Source: Candidatus Pedobacter colombiensis (GTDB lineage: Bacteria > Bacteroidota > Bacteroidia > Sphingobacteriales > Sphingobacteriaceae). Taken from it: 64,000 nucleotides of DNA. The notes under the pieces are model-generated. The model was not told where the DNA came from and searched no databases. It saw only the letters and a program-made list of their open reading frames with translations. Location: positions 3,472,001-3,536,000 of the forward strand of contig CP119313.1 of the NCBI GenBank assembly GCA_029202485.1, in the 5' to 3' direction. Positions 42,173-51,714 of this stretch are shown here, one piece after another. The translations under genes and the position numbers were made by a program. The number at the start of each line of letters is the position of its first letter. Position 1 is the stretch's first letter.

Positions 42173-42871
42173 TTACAGTGCTTTGATTTTCCTTAAATAA
42201 TCGGCCCATTGAATATAGGCTACCGGCTTTAAATGAAGGCCATCTATACTTAATTCCTTTTTTAATTCGCCATCAGGTCTGGCAAATACCTCATACAGAT
42301 TTACATAATTCAGCTTTTCCTTTTCACAGATCACTTTTATCTGGTTGTTTATTTCAATAATCGCCGGATTAGATAATTTGGCATAAGATGCAGGAAGCAT
42401 TGCCTTATTTACCGGTAATATGCTTTCCACATATATTTTTGTAGCAGGCGATTGCGTTTTAATCATATGGATCACTTTCCTGTAATTATTCAAGATAATC
42501 TCTTGAGGAATCCCACGTTTCATGTCATTAATTCCAATCAGTATAAAGATCTTGTCAGGTTTCGATGCCAAGATCACATCCATCCTTGCTATTGTACCAA
42601 AAGTTACATCACCACTGATTCCCCTATTTACCACATGCTTATTGGGAATAAGCTCCTGCCATTTCCCGCCCTCGGTAATGCTGTTGCCTAGAAAAACAAT
42701 TTCATTTTTCTGCTTAGGCACTTTTTTAAAAAATTCCAGTCTTTGTAAATAATGACCATTGATATAACTGCTGTCTATTACAACTTGCTCTTGTGAGCTA
42801 CCATAAAAAGGCAATGCGAGTAATATTCCAATAAAAAGTCCCTTCATTATAAACCTATTTAAATTAATCAT
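42173..42871 (-). CDS. SGNH/GDSL hydrolase, second of two paralogues
   Basis: A 232-residue paralogue of the neighbouring protein. It shares EIVFLGNSITEGGKW, GISGDVTFGTIARMD, LIGINDMKRG and IDGLHLKPVAY at matching positions. Two starts are possible, ATG 42871 and ATG 42847; the latter gives a cleaner signal peptide (MKGLFIGILLALPFYGSS). Only nine bases separate it from the permease gene. Tandem duplication suggests two related ester substrates or two sites on one glycan. Confidence 0.84.
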   Translation of the reverse strand: MINLNRFIMKGLFIGILLALPFYGSSQEQVVIDSSYINGHYLQRLEFFKKVPKQKNEIVFLGNSITEGGKWQELIPNKHVVNRGISGDVTFGTIARMDVILASKPDKIFILIGINDMKRGIPQEIILNNYRKVIHMIKTQSPATKIYVESILPVNKAMLPASYAKLSNPAIIEINNQIKVICEKEKLNYVNLYEVFARPDGELKKELSIDGLHLKPVAYIQWADYLRKIKAL

Positions 42872-42880
42872 ATAATTATT

Positions 42881-44197
42881 TTAAGCGATAGCCTCTTCTA
42901 TAGCAGTATTCATTTCTTCCTCTGATTCTTTTTCTACAGGCATTAGTGGCACCAGCCAGGTCACCAGAAAAGCCGGAATTGTTGCGATCAACACCCAGAT
43001 AAAAAATTCCTTATAACCTAAATAGTCGCTCAGCAAACCACTGATCATGGAAGGAATCATAAAACCTAAATTCATTAAGCCACTTCCAAAAGCATAATGC
43101 GCCATTTTATATTTACCAGGAGCAATATTCTGCATCATAAACAGAATCAGACCAACAAACCCATACCCGTACCCAAAATATTCTATAGCCACTGCCGATG
43201 CGATGATATACATATTCTGAGGCATGGTTACAGCCAGAAAAGCATAAGCTGCGAATGGCAGGTTAAAAAAGGTACACAAAATAAGAAGCGTTTTTTTGGT
43301 TAAACCTTTATTCGAAACGTAATAACCAGCAACGATAGATCCCAATACGAAAGCTATTGAGCCAAAAACACCATACAGCAAACCAATTTCAGAAGTACTT
43401 AAACCCAATCCACCTGATTCTCTGGATGCTTTAAAAAATAAGGGAACAATTTTAATGGCTTGTCCTTCTGCAAAACGATAGAAAACGATGAAACACAGAC
43501 TAAACCAAATGTTCTTTTTTTGGAAAAAAGTGATGATTACATCCTTCAAAGTAGCAAAGCCCTCCTGAACAGAGCTAACTTGTTTAGCTTCATTCCCTGA
43601 AGGAAGGACATTCATATTATATACCCCAAGCAAGACCATAATAATCCCATAGGCGAACATAACCACCATCCAGGCATTATGAATACCGATTTCCTTTTCC
43701 AACTGTCCAGCCATATATACCAAAACACCGCCAGATAAAACCTTTGCAATGTTATAGAAAGCTCCTTGCCAACCTACAAATTTGGCCTGCAGCTTTGGGC
43801 TCAGCTCGTTTAAATACACACCATCAGCAGCTGTATCATGAGTGGAGCCACTAATGGCAATTATCGTTAAAATGGCTATGGAGAAACTGAAAAAATGGTC
43901 CATCTGTAAGGTTAAAGCCAAAAGCCCAAACAATAAACCCGTAAAAATTTGGGTGGTATAAACGAAAAACTTCTTTGTTTTATACATTTCCAAAAATGGT
44001 CCCCAAAGCGGTTTGATCGTCCATGGGAACATAATTAGTGAAGTCCAGAAGGCAATTTGCGTATCAGAAATCCCCATGTTTTTATACATGATAGAACTTG
44101 CCCCCGATAGTGCAACAAAAGGTAATCCCATAGCAAACCAAGTAGTTGGTATCCAAAAGATGGGATTTATGGTTTTCTTCGTTTTAAGTTTTGACAC
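42881..44197 (-). CDS. AmpG-like MFS permease of the glycan locus
   Basis: A 438-residue permease with about twelve spans. The segment PTTWFAMGLPFVALSGASSI near the N terminus, KPLWGPFLEMYKTKK (cytoplasmic loop near 62) and GSTHDTAADGVYLNEL (near 117) resemble the AmpG/PAT group that imports GlcNAc-anhydromuropeptides. Here it may carry amino-sugar oligomers across the inner membrane. The start codon is a GTG at 44197; the only in-frame stop upstream is close and no ATG lies between. The gene is followed by the SGNH pair. Confidence 0.78.
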   Translation of the reverse strand: MSKLKTKKTINPIFWIPTTWFAMGLPFVALSGASSIMYKNMGISDTQIAFWTSLIMFPWTIKPLWGPFLEMYKTKKFFVYTTQIFTGLLFGLLALTLQMDHFFSFSIAILTIIAISGSTHDTAADGVYLNELSPKLQAKFVGWQGAFYNIAKVLSGGVLVYMAGQLEKEIGIHNAWMVVMFAYGIIMVLLGVYNMNVLPSGNEAKQVSSVQEGFATLKDVIITFFQKKNIWFSLCFIVFYRFAEGQAIKIVPLFFKASRESGGLGLSTSEIGLLYGVFGSIAFVLGSIVAGYYVSNKGLTKKTLLILCTFFNLPFAAYAFLAVTMPQNMYIIASAVAIEYFGYGYGFVGLILFMMQNIAPGKYKMAHYAFGSGLMNLGFMIPSMISGLLSDYLGYKEFFIWVLIATIPAFLVTWLVPLMPVEKESEEEMNTAIEEAIA

Positions 44198-44231
44198 AAT
44201 ATTGTTGATTTTATATGATTAGTTTGGTCGA

Positions 44232-45626
44232 TTAGGTTTTCCAGAATAGTTTGGCACGAGTGCAATACAAGGTAATTAATGACACCACTCCGGTAAATAT
44301 TAAGCCCCTTAAAAATCCTCCAGCAGGTAAACTTGCCACGCTGTCCAAATATACATCAGTGCCAGTAAGCTTCAATAAAGGGATCAGGAATAAGTTTCCG
44401 GCCGTATAGGCTACCATAGGGTTTTTGCCATTATTACCCAGATAAGTGATTATAGCTGAGAAATAGCCCAACCTTTCAAAAATGGTGAAAGACAACAGTA
44501 CCAGGAAAGCCAATCCAGTGTTTACAAAATAATAACTAAAAGTAGATATATCTTTTTTAATCCCCCCCTCAAAAGCTTCAAAAAACAAACCTAAGATGAG
44601 TAGATAAACTCCTGCATTTGCAAGTTTTGTAAAGAATGTTTTATCGCTTCCTTCATTTAGTCCTTTTAATCGTTGCAGCAACAATAACGATAATGCTCCT
44701 GTAAGCAGAAGATTGGGTACCAGCCATCGCATGTATAAGCAAACCACATTACAGATCAGCAATAGCCAGCATAAAGCACCTACACTTAATAGTTTTGCTT
44801 TAGCCCCTGCAATCAAATCCTGAATCGGCGAAGCACTTCTATTTAGCAACCATTCTCCCGCGAACGTCCCAGGTAATACAATAAATAGATATTTAAGGTA
44901 ATACAATTTATACATCCAAGGTAAGGGCGACCAGTTAAAAACGGCACTATTCCAGGTTCCGGCATCCTTAGCTGTTAATAATATTGCCATGAGCAGGGGT
45001 AGGATACCAATCCTTAATAATGGTTGATTGCGTGTAAGCCACCAGATTAAGGTTCCAAAAAAAGCCATATTGGCCAAGACGATAATGATGATATCACTAG
45101 AGCTTAAACTAAATCCATTTTTAAATGGATAGAGCATTAAAAATGTAGCAGCCAAAGCAAAACCAACGATTTTAATACCAGAGGAAATCGCTTTATTCTT
45201 TAAATTATTAAAGCGTGCATACATCAGAAAAAGCACAAAGAAACAGCCAATAGAAAGCAAATGCTCTTTCCATCCTGCCGTACCACTCATTACCCAGGCA
45301 CGTGCGTAAAAGGTAAACAAGGCAAATACAACCAACAATAGATACCGTTGAACAACCTGTAAGACTGTCTTTAAAACTGACTGTTCCTCTAGTTTCTTTT
45401 GCAATGCTAGTGGGATAGCGGCCCCCATCGTAAACAAGAAAAATGGGAACACCAAATCTACCCAGGTTATTCCAGGAACTTCTGGTTTAAAAACATGGTA
45501 AGGTGGCGGCACTTGTGCATGGTACATCCATGCAGGTAAAATCCCAAAGGAAATACTGCTCGATAAAACCATCAGCAATATGGCCAATCCCCTAAGCGCA
45601 TCTAAAGCTTCTTCTCTTTTTTTCAT
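44232..45626 (-). CDS. NagX-like (DUF5009/COG4299) membrane protein
   Basis: The 464-residue protein has about eleven or twelve membrane spans and the N-terminal signature REEALDALRGLAILLMVLSS with PWVDLVFPFFLFTMGAAIPL-like sequence (GITWVDLVFPFFLF). It belongs to the family of heparan-alpha-glucosaminide N-acetyltransferase and NagX, found in GlcNAc-use loci of several bacteria. Its role there is not settled: sugar transport or transmembrane acetylation. A GTG lies three bases upstream (45629); the ATG at 45626 is preferred. Confidence 0.8.
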   Translation of the reverse strand: MKKREEALDALRGLAILLMVLSSSISFGILPAWMYHAQVPPPYHVFKPEVPGITWVDLVFPFFLFTMGAAIPLALQKKLEEQSVLKTVLQVVQRYLLLVVFALFTFYARAWVMSGTAGWKEHLLSIGCFFVLFLMYARFNNLKNKAISSGIKIVGFALAATFLMLYPFKNGFSLSSSDIIIIVLANMAFFGTLIWWLTRNQPLLRIGILPLLMAILLTAKDAGTWNSAVFNWSPLPWMYKLYYLKYLFIVLPGTFAGEWLLNRSASPIQDLIAGAKAKLLSVGALCWLLLICNVVCLYMRWLVPNLLLTGALSLLLLQRLKGLNEGSDKTFFTKLANAGVYLLILGLFFEAFEGGIKKDISTFSYYFVNTGLAFLVLLSFTIFERLGYFSAIITYLGNNGKNPMVAYTAGNLFLIPLLKLTGTDVYLDSVASLPAGGFLRGLIFTGVVSLITLYCTRAKLFWKT

Positions 45627-45653
45627 CACCGTTAAAATGCTTTTACTGCCCTT

Positions 45654-45677
45654 TCACCAGCCCGCAAAGGCTGATGA
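45654..45677 (-). promoter_or_regulatory. intercistronic stem-loop in the glycan operon
   Basis: TCATCAGCC, loop TTTGCG, GGCTGGTGA on the minus strand, nine pairs including one G-U. No T-run follows, so it is not a standard terminator. It lies between the DUF5017 and NagX-like genes and may stabilise or process the mRNA so that upstream SusC/D products are more abundant. Confidence 0.5.
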
Positions 45678-45730
45678 AAAAGCAAGCAAAAGTTAATTTT
45701 AAAAATAGTTTCAATTATGTGTGGTGTGTC

Positions 45731-46648
45731 TTATTTTGTAACTACAATGGTTAATGTTTTAACCACCGCTTCTTCACCAAGGTTATTCACATTTTTACCG
45801 ACGAATGTGACTGTGTATTTACCTTCTTTAGTAAATGTATACTTGTAGTCTCTCATCGGCTTCAGATAATCCTTAATTCCAACACCAACATCAGGCTTTG
45901 TTGCATTTGGTAAAAAAGCACGGCTTACCGCCCAATCCTCACTAGGCAACAACGTACTATTTGGAGCAAAAATCATGAATGGTGCAACATTTTGAAAAGT
46001 CCATTTATTTACTGGATTTACAACATCTATAGCAATCCATTGCGGAGACTTTGCTGTAGCAATATCTGTGCGTCTGCCATCCGTTGCAATATTATATAAA
46101 TCGAAACCGTGAATCCTCCATGTTTTACCTCCCAAAGCAGCTGTAGCACTTTCCCAACCCTCATATTTAAAGGCAAAATAGATAGGTGTATTTGAAACCG
46201 GAAGATCTGATATATCTACTTCAGAATCCTGTTCAATTGGCCCTACGGATCCACCTGTATAAGTACTTAATTTAACCCTATTGGTAATTTCTTTCCAGGT
46301 TGCCGCCTTTAAGCCCTCTACAGTATAAGTATCATTGAAGTTTGTGGAATACCAAAACGTCAGGTTATTGGTTTGACTACCATAAAGTGCTTGCGTAGAT
46401 ATTCTTAATTTTAATTTAGAATCTTCCGACTCAATTCTATCTTTAAAGCGATACTCTTTCCCCGGCTCACCTGAATAGAAAGAGATCAGGTCAGCATAAC
46501 CACTTATAGAAAATGTTACAATTTCGCCTACTTTATATTCTTGTTTTGCTGTATTTACATTAAAGGTTGGTTTTTCAGGTTCAGATTTCTGACAGGCAAC
46601 CATAACAGGCAATAATAAAACGCCTAAAATATATTTTAATTTATTCAT
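45731..46648 (-). CDS. DUF5017 surface lipoprotein
   Basis: The 305-residue protein has a lipobox (LLLPVMVAC, cysteine about residue 19) and follows SusD, the usual place for a surface glycan-binding protein of SusE/F type. It has an N-terminal PKD-like part (NVNTAKQEYKVGEIVTFSIS) and a central DUF5017 part (ISDLPVSNTPIYFAFKYEGW, TWRIHGFDLYNIATDGR). The frame extends to 46678, but the ATG at 46648 starts a proper signal peptide. It probably binds the target glycan at the cell surface. Confidence 0.82.
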   Translation of the reverse strand: MNKLKYILGVLLLPVMVACQKSEPEKPTFNVNTAKQEYKVGEIVTFSISGYADLISFYSGEPGKEYRFKDRIESEDSKLKLRISTQALYGSQTNNLTFWYSTNFNDTYTVEGLKAATWKEITNRVKLSTYTGGSVGPIEQDSEVDISDLPVSNTPIYFAFKYEGWESATAALGGKTWRIHGFDLYNIATDGRRTDIATAKSPQWIAIDVVNPVNKWTFQNVAPFMIFAPNSTLLPSEDWAVSRAFLPNATKPDVGVGIKDYLKPMRDYKYTFTKEGKYTVTFVGKNVNNLGEEAVVKTLTIVVTK

Positions 46649-46671
46649 GATATTTGGTTTATGAATTATAA

Positions 46672-48480
46672 TTACCACCCTTTATTTTGATTGATATCTC
46701 TATTAGAATTAAGCTCTGCAGCAGGAATAGCAAATAAAGTATCCCTTTCAGAAACATTTTTCGCAGCCTTTATTGCATGATCATAACCAGTAGCCGGCTT
46801 AGTATTCGCGATTTCAATTTCATAATTTTTCATTGCCGAATAAAACTGCCCCCATCTCACTAAATCAAAACGTCTTAAACCTTCAAAACACAATTCCAAT
46901 GATCTTTCTTTTCTGATTGCTGTTCTTAAATTATCTGGCGAATCCTTTTCTGCCGCAGTAAGGTCATAATTATTGGTCGCATTTTTACTGATCACTGGCG
47001 TTAAAATTGCACCTCCAGCTCCTTCTCCACCTACTAAGGTAATTACCGGAGCCGAAGTATAACCAGAACCACTGCTAATCATATAAACTCCTGAGATTTT
47101 ACCACCTGACACCACTACAGTAGCCGTAGCACCAAATCCGCCGCCTCCACCAGAAAAAACTGCAGTAGGTGCTTTAGTATAAGCGCCACCATTGGTAATG
47201 GTAACCGACTTAACTACTTCACCAGCCATTAGTTTTCCATGTGCCCGACGTTTCACTTCATTTACTGCATCAACAGCAATAGAGGTCACTCCATTCACTT
47301 CGTTCTCTGCTTCCGCAAGCATCAACAATACATCTGAATAGCGTAAAATTGGAAAATTAATTGTTGATGTTCCATTAAACTTAGGTGCTGTATTTTCATA
47401 TTCACGTCTCCATTTAGCATCCCCACGGTTGTATAATTGTGTTGGCGAATAAGCCACTTTACCACCTTCAACATCAGCACTATAAGAAAATGTATTGATA
47501 TTCCAGTCTCTTCTTAGATCGTCCGAATCAAAAGAGTTGTAAAAATTATTCGTAACATGCTTAGCACCATAACTATAGCCTATGTTTTCATTGGCAGCAA
47601 TACCATTAATTACACCCACAGATCCTTCTTCAACCTGAGTGCCATTTCTTTTACCAAACTCAACTTCCCAGATGACTTCGTTAAGATCATATTTTTTCTC
47701 AGACATATTAATGAATACCTGCTTATAGTTTGGGTTTAATGTATGACCTGCCTGCTTCACTTTCTGAGCCCATTTAATGACTTCGGCATAACGGCTAACA
47801 TCCCTTAATGGTGCACCTGCCATTTTAAGGTTTACTCTTGCCAGTATTCCCCAAACTACTGACTGCGTAACTCTACTTCCGTAAGTATAAGTACGATGCG
47901 GAGCAACCATATCAGCCGCTTTTTCCATTTCACTTACAATAAAGTCGTAATTTACTTTATATGGAGAATTTTTATAATTCACTTCAAAACCTGATTTAGT
48001 GGAGGCCGTTTTTAAAGGTACATTACCCCAATTATTGGTTAGAATGAAATGATAATACGCTCTCAAAAAGATCGCTTCACCAAGGGCAATCTTCTTCTTT
48101 TCCTTATCCATTACTGCTTTATCTATATTTTCAATCAACATATTCGCTCTGTTGATTCCATTGTATAAAGCTGTCCAGCTGTCCGTTAATTTAGTATCTG
48201 ATGGGCTATAATTGTATAAGCCTAAATCCTGTGTCCAATTAGAAAGGTTAATAAAGCTGTCATCAGCCACATCCATTTCATAGAACATATACCTGCCATA
48301 AGTGGCCGACTTACCAAGTACATCATAAATACCTGTTAAGGCTCCATTTACCTCTGCTTCGTTTCTAAAGAAATCCTTTGGTGCTGAAAAATCTGTCGGT
48401 GATGGGTTCAGAAACTTCTTACATGATGATGAAGTTAATGCCATTCCTAATATCGCTATGCTATATAATATGCGTTTCAT
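46672..48480 (-). CDS. SusD/RagB family lipoprotein with an inserted glycine-rich module
   Basis: The 602-residue protein starts with a lipoprotein signal (cysteine in TSSSCKKFLNP). SusD features are KDFFRNEAEVNGALTGIYD, the TPR-like ALGEAIFLRAYYHFILTNNWG and the C-terminal SLELCFEGLRRFDLVRWGQFY. At about residues 420-500, between VKRRAHGKLMAG and the C-terminal helices, there is a segment with a twofold motif (GGAYTKAPTAVFSGGG and GSGYTSAPVITLVGGEG) that ordinary SusD proteins lack. It forms the surface glycan-binding lid on SusC, 11 bases downstream of susC. Confidence 0.9.
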   Translation of the reverse strand: MKRILYSIAILGMALTSSSCKKFLNPSPTDFSAPKDFFRNEAEVNGALTGIYDVLGKSATYGRYMFYEMDVADDSFINLSNWTQDLGLYNYSPSDTKLTDSWTALYNGINRANMLIENIDKAVMDKEKKKIALGEAIFLRAYYHFILTNNWGNVPLKTASTKSGFEVNYKNSPYKVNYDFIVSEMEKAADMVAPHRTYTYGSRVTQSVVWGILARVNLKMAGAPLRDVSRYAEVIKWAQKVKQAGHTLNPNYKQVFINMSEKKYDLNEVIWEVEFGKRNGTQVEEGSVGVINGIAANENIGYSYGAKHVTNNFYNSFDSDDLRRDWNINTFSYSADVEGGKVAYSPTQLYNRGDAKWRREYENTAPKFNGTSTINFPILRYSDVLLMLAEAENEVNGVTSIAVDAVNEVKRRAHGKLMAGEVVKSVTITNGGAYTKAPTAVFSGGGGGFGATATVVVSGGKISGVYMISSGSGYTSAPVITLVGGEGAGGAILTPVISKNATNNYDLTAAEKDSPDNLRTAIRKERSLELCFEGLRRFDLVRWGQFYSAMKNYEIEIANTKPATGYDHAIKAAKNVSERDTLFAIPAAELNSNRDINQNKGW

Positions 48481-48491
48481 AACTTATATTT

Positions 48492-51400
48492 TTAAAAAGT
48501 ACTGTTGATTCCGAAAGTAATTGTACGTGCTCTAGGATAAGCAGAGTAATCAAACCCTGGTGTTAGAGCACTGTTTCTTACAGAAACTTCTGGATCATAA
48601 CCTGAATAATTTGTCCACGTGTAAAGATTTTGTGCTGCTAAATAAACCCTAGCTGATTTTATCACGTTTGTTCTTTTCAAAAGATCTGTTGGTAATTTAT
48701 AACCAAGTGATACCGTTTTTAATCTAAGGAAAGATCCATCTTCAATAATTCTTGTTGAGTAGGCTTTTAGAGAACCTCCACTACCAGCAGCTACACCTGG
48801 TATATTAGAACTTGTATTTTCTGGCGTCCATCTGTCTGCATAAGTTGCAAACTGATTGTAACCATATTTGTAAGATGACTCGAACATGATTCTGTTGGCA
48901 TTGATAATATCATTACCATAAGACCATTGGAAAAATACGTTCAGATCAAATCCTTTGTAGCTAAAGTTATTGTTAAAACCGCCTGTATGTTTAGCGTAAG
49001 GACTTCCAATTACGGTTTTATCATTTTCAGTAATCTGAAGATCACCATCTAAGTCTTTGTACTTTATATCACCTGGTTTTATGTTAGCTCTGGCACCACC
49101 ATGTGCCGGAATATTTTCCTTTAAGGTATAGGTATTACCTACTTTAATAAAATCATCATAACCATATACACCATCATATATTAAGCCATAGAACTGAGCA
49201 ATCGGGCTACCTATTTTAGCTACATAACCTGGAATATTTTTCCAGTCATCGCCCCAATTTTGAGCTGTAACAATCATCAGCTGATTTTCACTCAAGCCAA
49301 GGATTTTATTTTGATTGAATGCGATATTAAATGAAGCATTCCATGAAAAGTCTCTGGTTTGGACAGGCGTTCCTCCTAATGTAATCTCTAAACCTTTGTT
49401 TTGAGTAGATCCAATATTTTTAATAGCTCTGCTGTATCCACTAACTGGAGGCATTACTGCATTGAGCAATAAGTCGTATGTCTTTTTATAATATAAGTCC
49501 AACCCAAATGTTAAACGTTCCTTAAAGAAGCCCAGATCTAAACCTGCGTTAACTTGCTCAGTAGTTTCCCATCTTAATAAGGGATTTCCTAAACCTGTAT
49601 ATACTACCCCTTTATTATAAACATTGCCGAACATATAACCCGGATTTGAATTTAAAGGATTAGTAGCATCAGTATTTACATAAGCAATACTTGGATAAAC
49701 AGCAAAGTTTGACACACCATTATTTCCGGTTTTACCCCATGATGTTCTAAACTTAGCGTTAGACAAGTATTTGATGTCTTTTGCAAAAGGCTCATTATTA
49801 ATTTGCCATGCAAAACCAGCTGAAGGGAAATATGCCCATTTGTTATCTCCAATAAACCTGGACGATCCGTCGGCCCTGAAAGTAGCGGTAAATACATATC
49901 TGTCTAACAACTTATAATTGGCTCTACTTATAAATGCCGCCATGGTCGACTTAGAAGTTACAGAAGTGATACTCAGTGGATCGCCTTCATCAATACCACT
50001 TAAGCCTAAAGCCTCATTAGGTATCAATATCCCGGTAGCCCCAAAAGCAGCATTTGAATTCGACTCTAAAGACCAGCCTGCCATCATATCAAAATAATGC
50101 GATTTATTGAATCTTTTGGCATAAGTCAAAGTATTGGCATTTTGCCAGCCATTTGAATTGAAATGCGTCTGACTTCCATTAATGCCATAGTTACCAATGA
50201 CAGCACTTCTGGAGAATGCCCCATTAAACACATCATCTCTTCTTATCCCCCTGTTAAATGAAGCGATTGATTTGAATTTCAACTCTTTTATGATGGTATA
50301 TTCCAGATATCCATTAGCGGTAAAGCTGGTCGAGAAGTTCTCACGGAGCTCATTTCTCGCAGTCAATACCGGATTAAAAGTAGAGTTATAATTTTGTTCT
50401 ACTTCAGGATCAATAGGTTCATCAATCAGATTGAGGTTAGGATCAACAGCTACTGGTCTGAATGACCATACACTAAACAACATATTTAATTCATTGCTGT
50501 AGTTACCTGTTGATGTTGGTACACCATAACGTTTTAAGTCAGCGTAAGTAACATTCGCTCCTACTTTAAGTTTGTTAGATACTTCCTGATCAATGGCGAT
50601 TTTCCCTTGCGTACGTTTAAATCCGGAATTGATGATAATTCCATCCTGACCAACATGCGATAAGGAAATATTATATTTAGTTTTTTGGGTTCCACCTGCC
50701 AATGATAAATAATGATTTTGCATTGGTGCAACATGAGTTACCTGATCTTCCCAATTTATACCATTAAGGTTTCTATAGCTTTCCTGGTTTCGGCCGTCTT
50801 TAAAATAAAGCGTCTTTGTTCTTATAGGATCTATCTCGTTTTGTAGTTTCACAAATTCATAAGGATTTAACAACTTCATCCTTTTATTATTCTCCTGTAA
50901 ACCAAAATAACCATTATAGGTAATTACCGGCTCGCCTAACTTTCCTCTCTTAGTTGTTACCATCACCACCCCATTTGCACCTCTGGCTCCATAAATTGCG
51001 GTTGCAGAAGCATCTTTAAGGATATCGATCGACTCAATCTCATTCGGATCCAATGTATTTAATGGATTTACCACAGCATTGTTCGGGTCTTCCATTGGGA
51101 AACCATCAATAACCACCAATGGGTAGTTTGATTGTGTGATCGAGTTATTACCTCTGATATTGATTTCAATTGGCGAACCTGGTTGCCCCTCGCTGGAAAT
51201 CACCTGAACCCCAGCAACACGACCTGCCAAAGCCTCATCGAATGATTTTACCGGAGCTTTTTGCATATCTGCGATACTTACCGTTCCAACCGATCCGGTT
51301 AAATCTTTCCTCGTGGCAGTACCATAGCCTATTACCACCACATCATTCAATTGAGATACAGACTCTCTTAAAGCGACTTTAACAGTAGTATTCTGGTTAA

Positions 51401-51680
51401 CAATGGCTTCTTTGTCTTCAAAACCAATATACCTGAATACAAGTGTTTGACGGCCTTCCGGCACTTTAATCGAAAAACTTCCATTTGCAGAACTATTAGT
51501 CGTTGTTTTAGTGCCTTTTAATTGAATGATCACCCCGACAAGCGGATCGCCTTGCAAATCGGTCACAATACCGGTAACCGTTCGGACCTGCGCCAGCGAC
51601 GTCATAGAAATGCACATAAAAAGGATAAGGCTTATCCCACTGAAGAGCCATTCCTTCTTTCTAGTAAAAATTTGTTGCAT
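48492..51680 (-). CDS. SusC/RagA family TonB-linked outer membrane transporter
   Basis: The 1062-residue protein has a signal peptide, a carboxypeptidase D-like regulatory domain (about 32-110, VTGIVTDLQGDPLVGVII), a TonB box region (NDVVVIGYGTATRKDLTGSV), the plug domain (about 125-240, ATAIYGARGANGVVMVTTKRG) and a 22-strand barrel with a typical aromatic C terminus (ITFGINSTF). With SusD it imports oligosaccharides across the outer membrane. No STN domain is present, so sigma/anti-sigma signalling through it is unlikely. Gaps to neighbours (34 and 11 bases) fit one operon. Confidence 0.95.
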   Translation of the reverse strand: MQQIFTRKKEWLFSGISLILFMCISMTSLAQVRTVTGIVTDLQGDPLVGVIIQLKGTKTTTNSSANGSFSIKVPEGRQTLVFRYIGFEDKEAIVNQNTTVKVALRESVSQLNDVVVIGYGTATRKDLTGSVGTVSIADMQKAPVKSFDEALAGRVAGVQVISSEGQPGSPIEINIRGNNSITQSNYPLVVIDGFPMEDPNNAVVNPLNTLDPNEIESIDILKDASATAIYGARGANGVVMVTTKRGKLGEPVITYNGYFGLQENNKRMKLLNPYEFVKLQNEIDPIRTKTLYFKDGRNQESYRNLNGINWEDQVTHVAPMQNHYLSLAGGTQKTKYNISLSHVGQDGIIINSGFKRTQGKIAIDQEVSNKLKVGANVTYADLKRYGVPTSTGNYSNELNMLFSVWSFRPVAVDPNLNLIDEPIDPEVEQNYNSTFNPVLTARNELRENFSTSFTANGYLEYTIIKELKFKSIASFNRGIRRDDVFNGAFSRSAVIGNYGINGSQTHFNSNGWQNANTLTYAKRFNKSHYFDMMAGWSLESNSNAAFGATGILIPNEALGLSGIDEGDPLSITSVTSKSTMAAFISRANYKLLDRYVFTATFRADGSSRFIGDNKWAYFPSAGFAWQINNEPFAKDIKYLSNAKFRTSWGKTGNNGVSNFAVYPSIAYVNTDATNPLNSNPGYMFGNVYNKGVVYTGLGNPLLRWETTEQVNAGLDLGFFKERLTFGLDLYYKKTYDLLLNAVMPPVSGYSRAIKNIGSTQNKGLEITLGGTPVQTRDFSWNASFNIAFNQNKILGLSENQLMIVTAQNWGDDWKNIPGYVAKIGSPIAQFYGLIYDGVYGYDDFIKVGNTYTLKENIPAHGGARANIKPGDIKYKDLDGDLQITENDKTVIGSPYAKHTGGFNNNFSYKGFDLNVFFQWSYGNDIINANRIMFESSYKYGYNQFATYADRWTPENTSSNIPGVAAGSGGSLKAYSTRIIEDGSFLRLKTVSLGYKLPTDLLKRTNVIKSARVYLAAQNLYTWTNYSGYDPEVSVRNSALTPGFDYSAYPRARTITFGINSTF

Positions 51681-51714
51681 ACTGTTAATTGGTTAGATTT
51701 ATAATACGTTAAGT

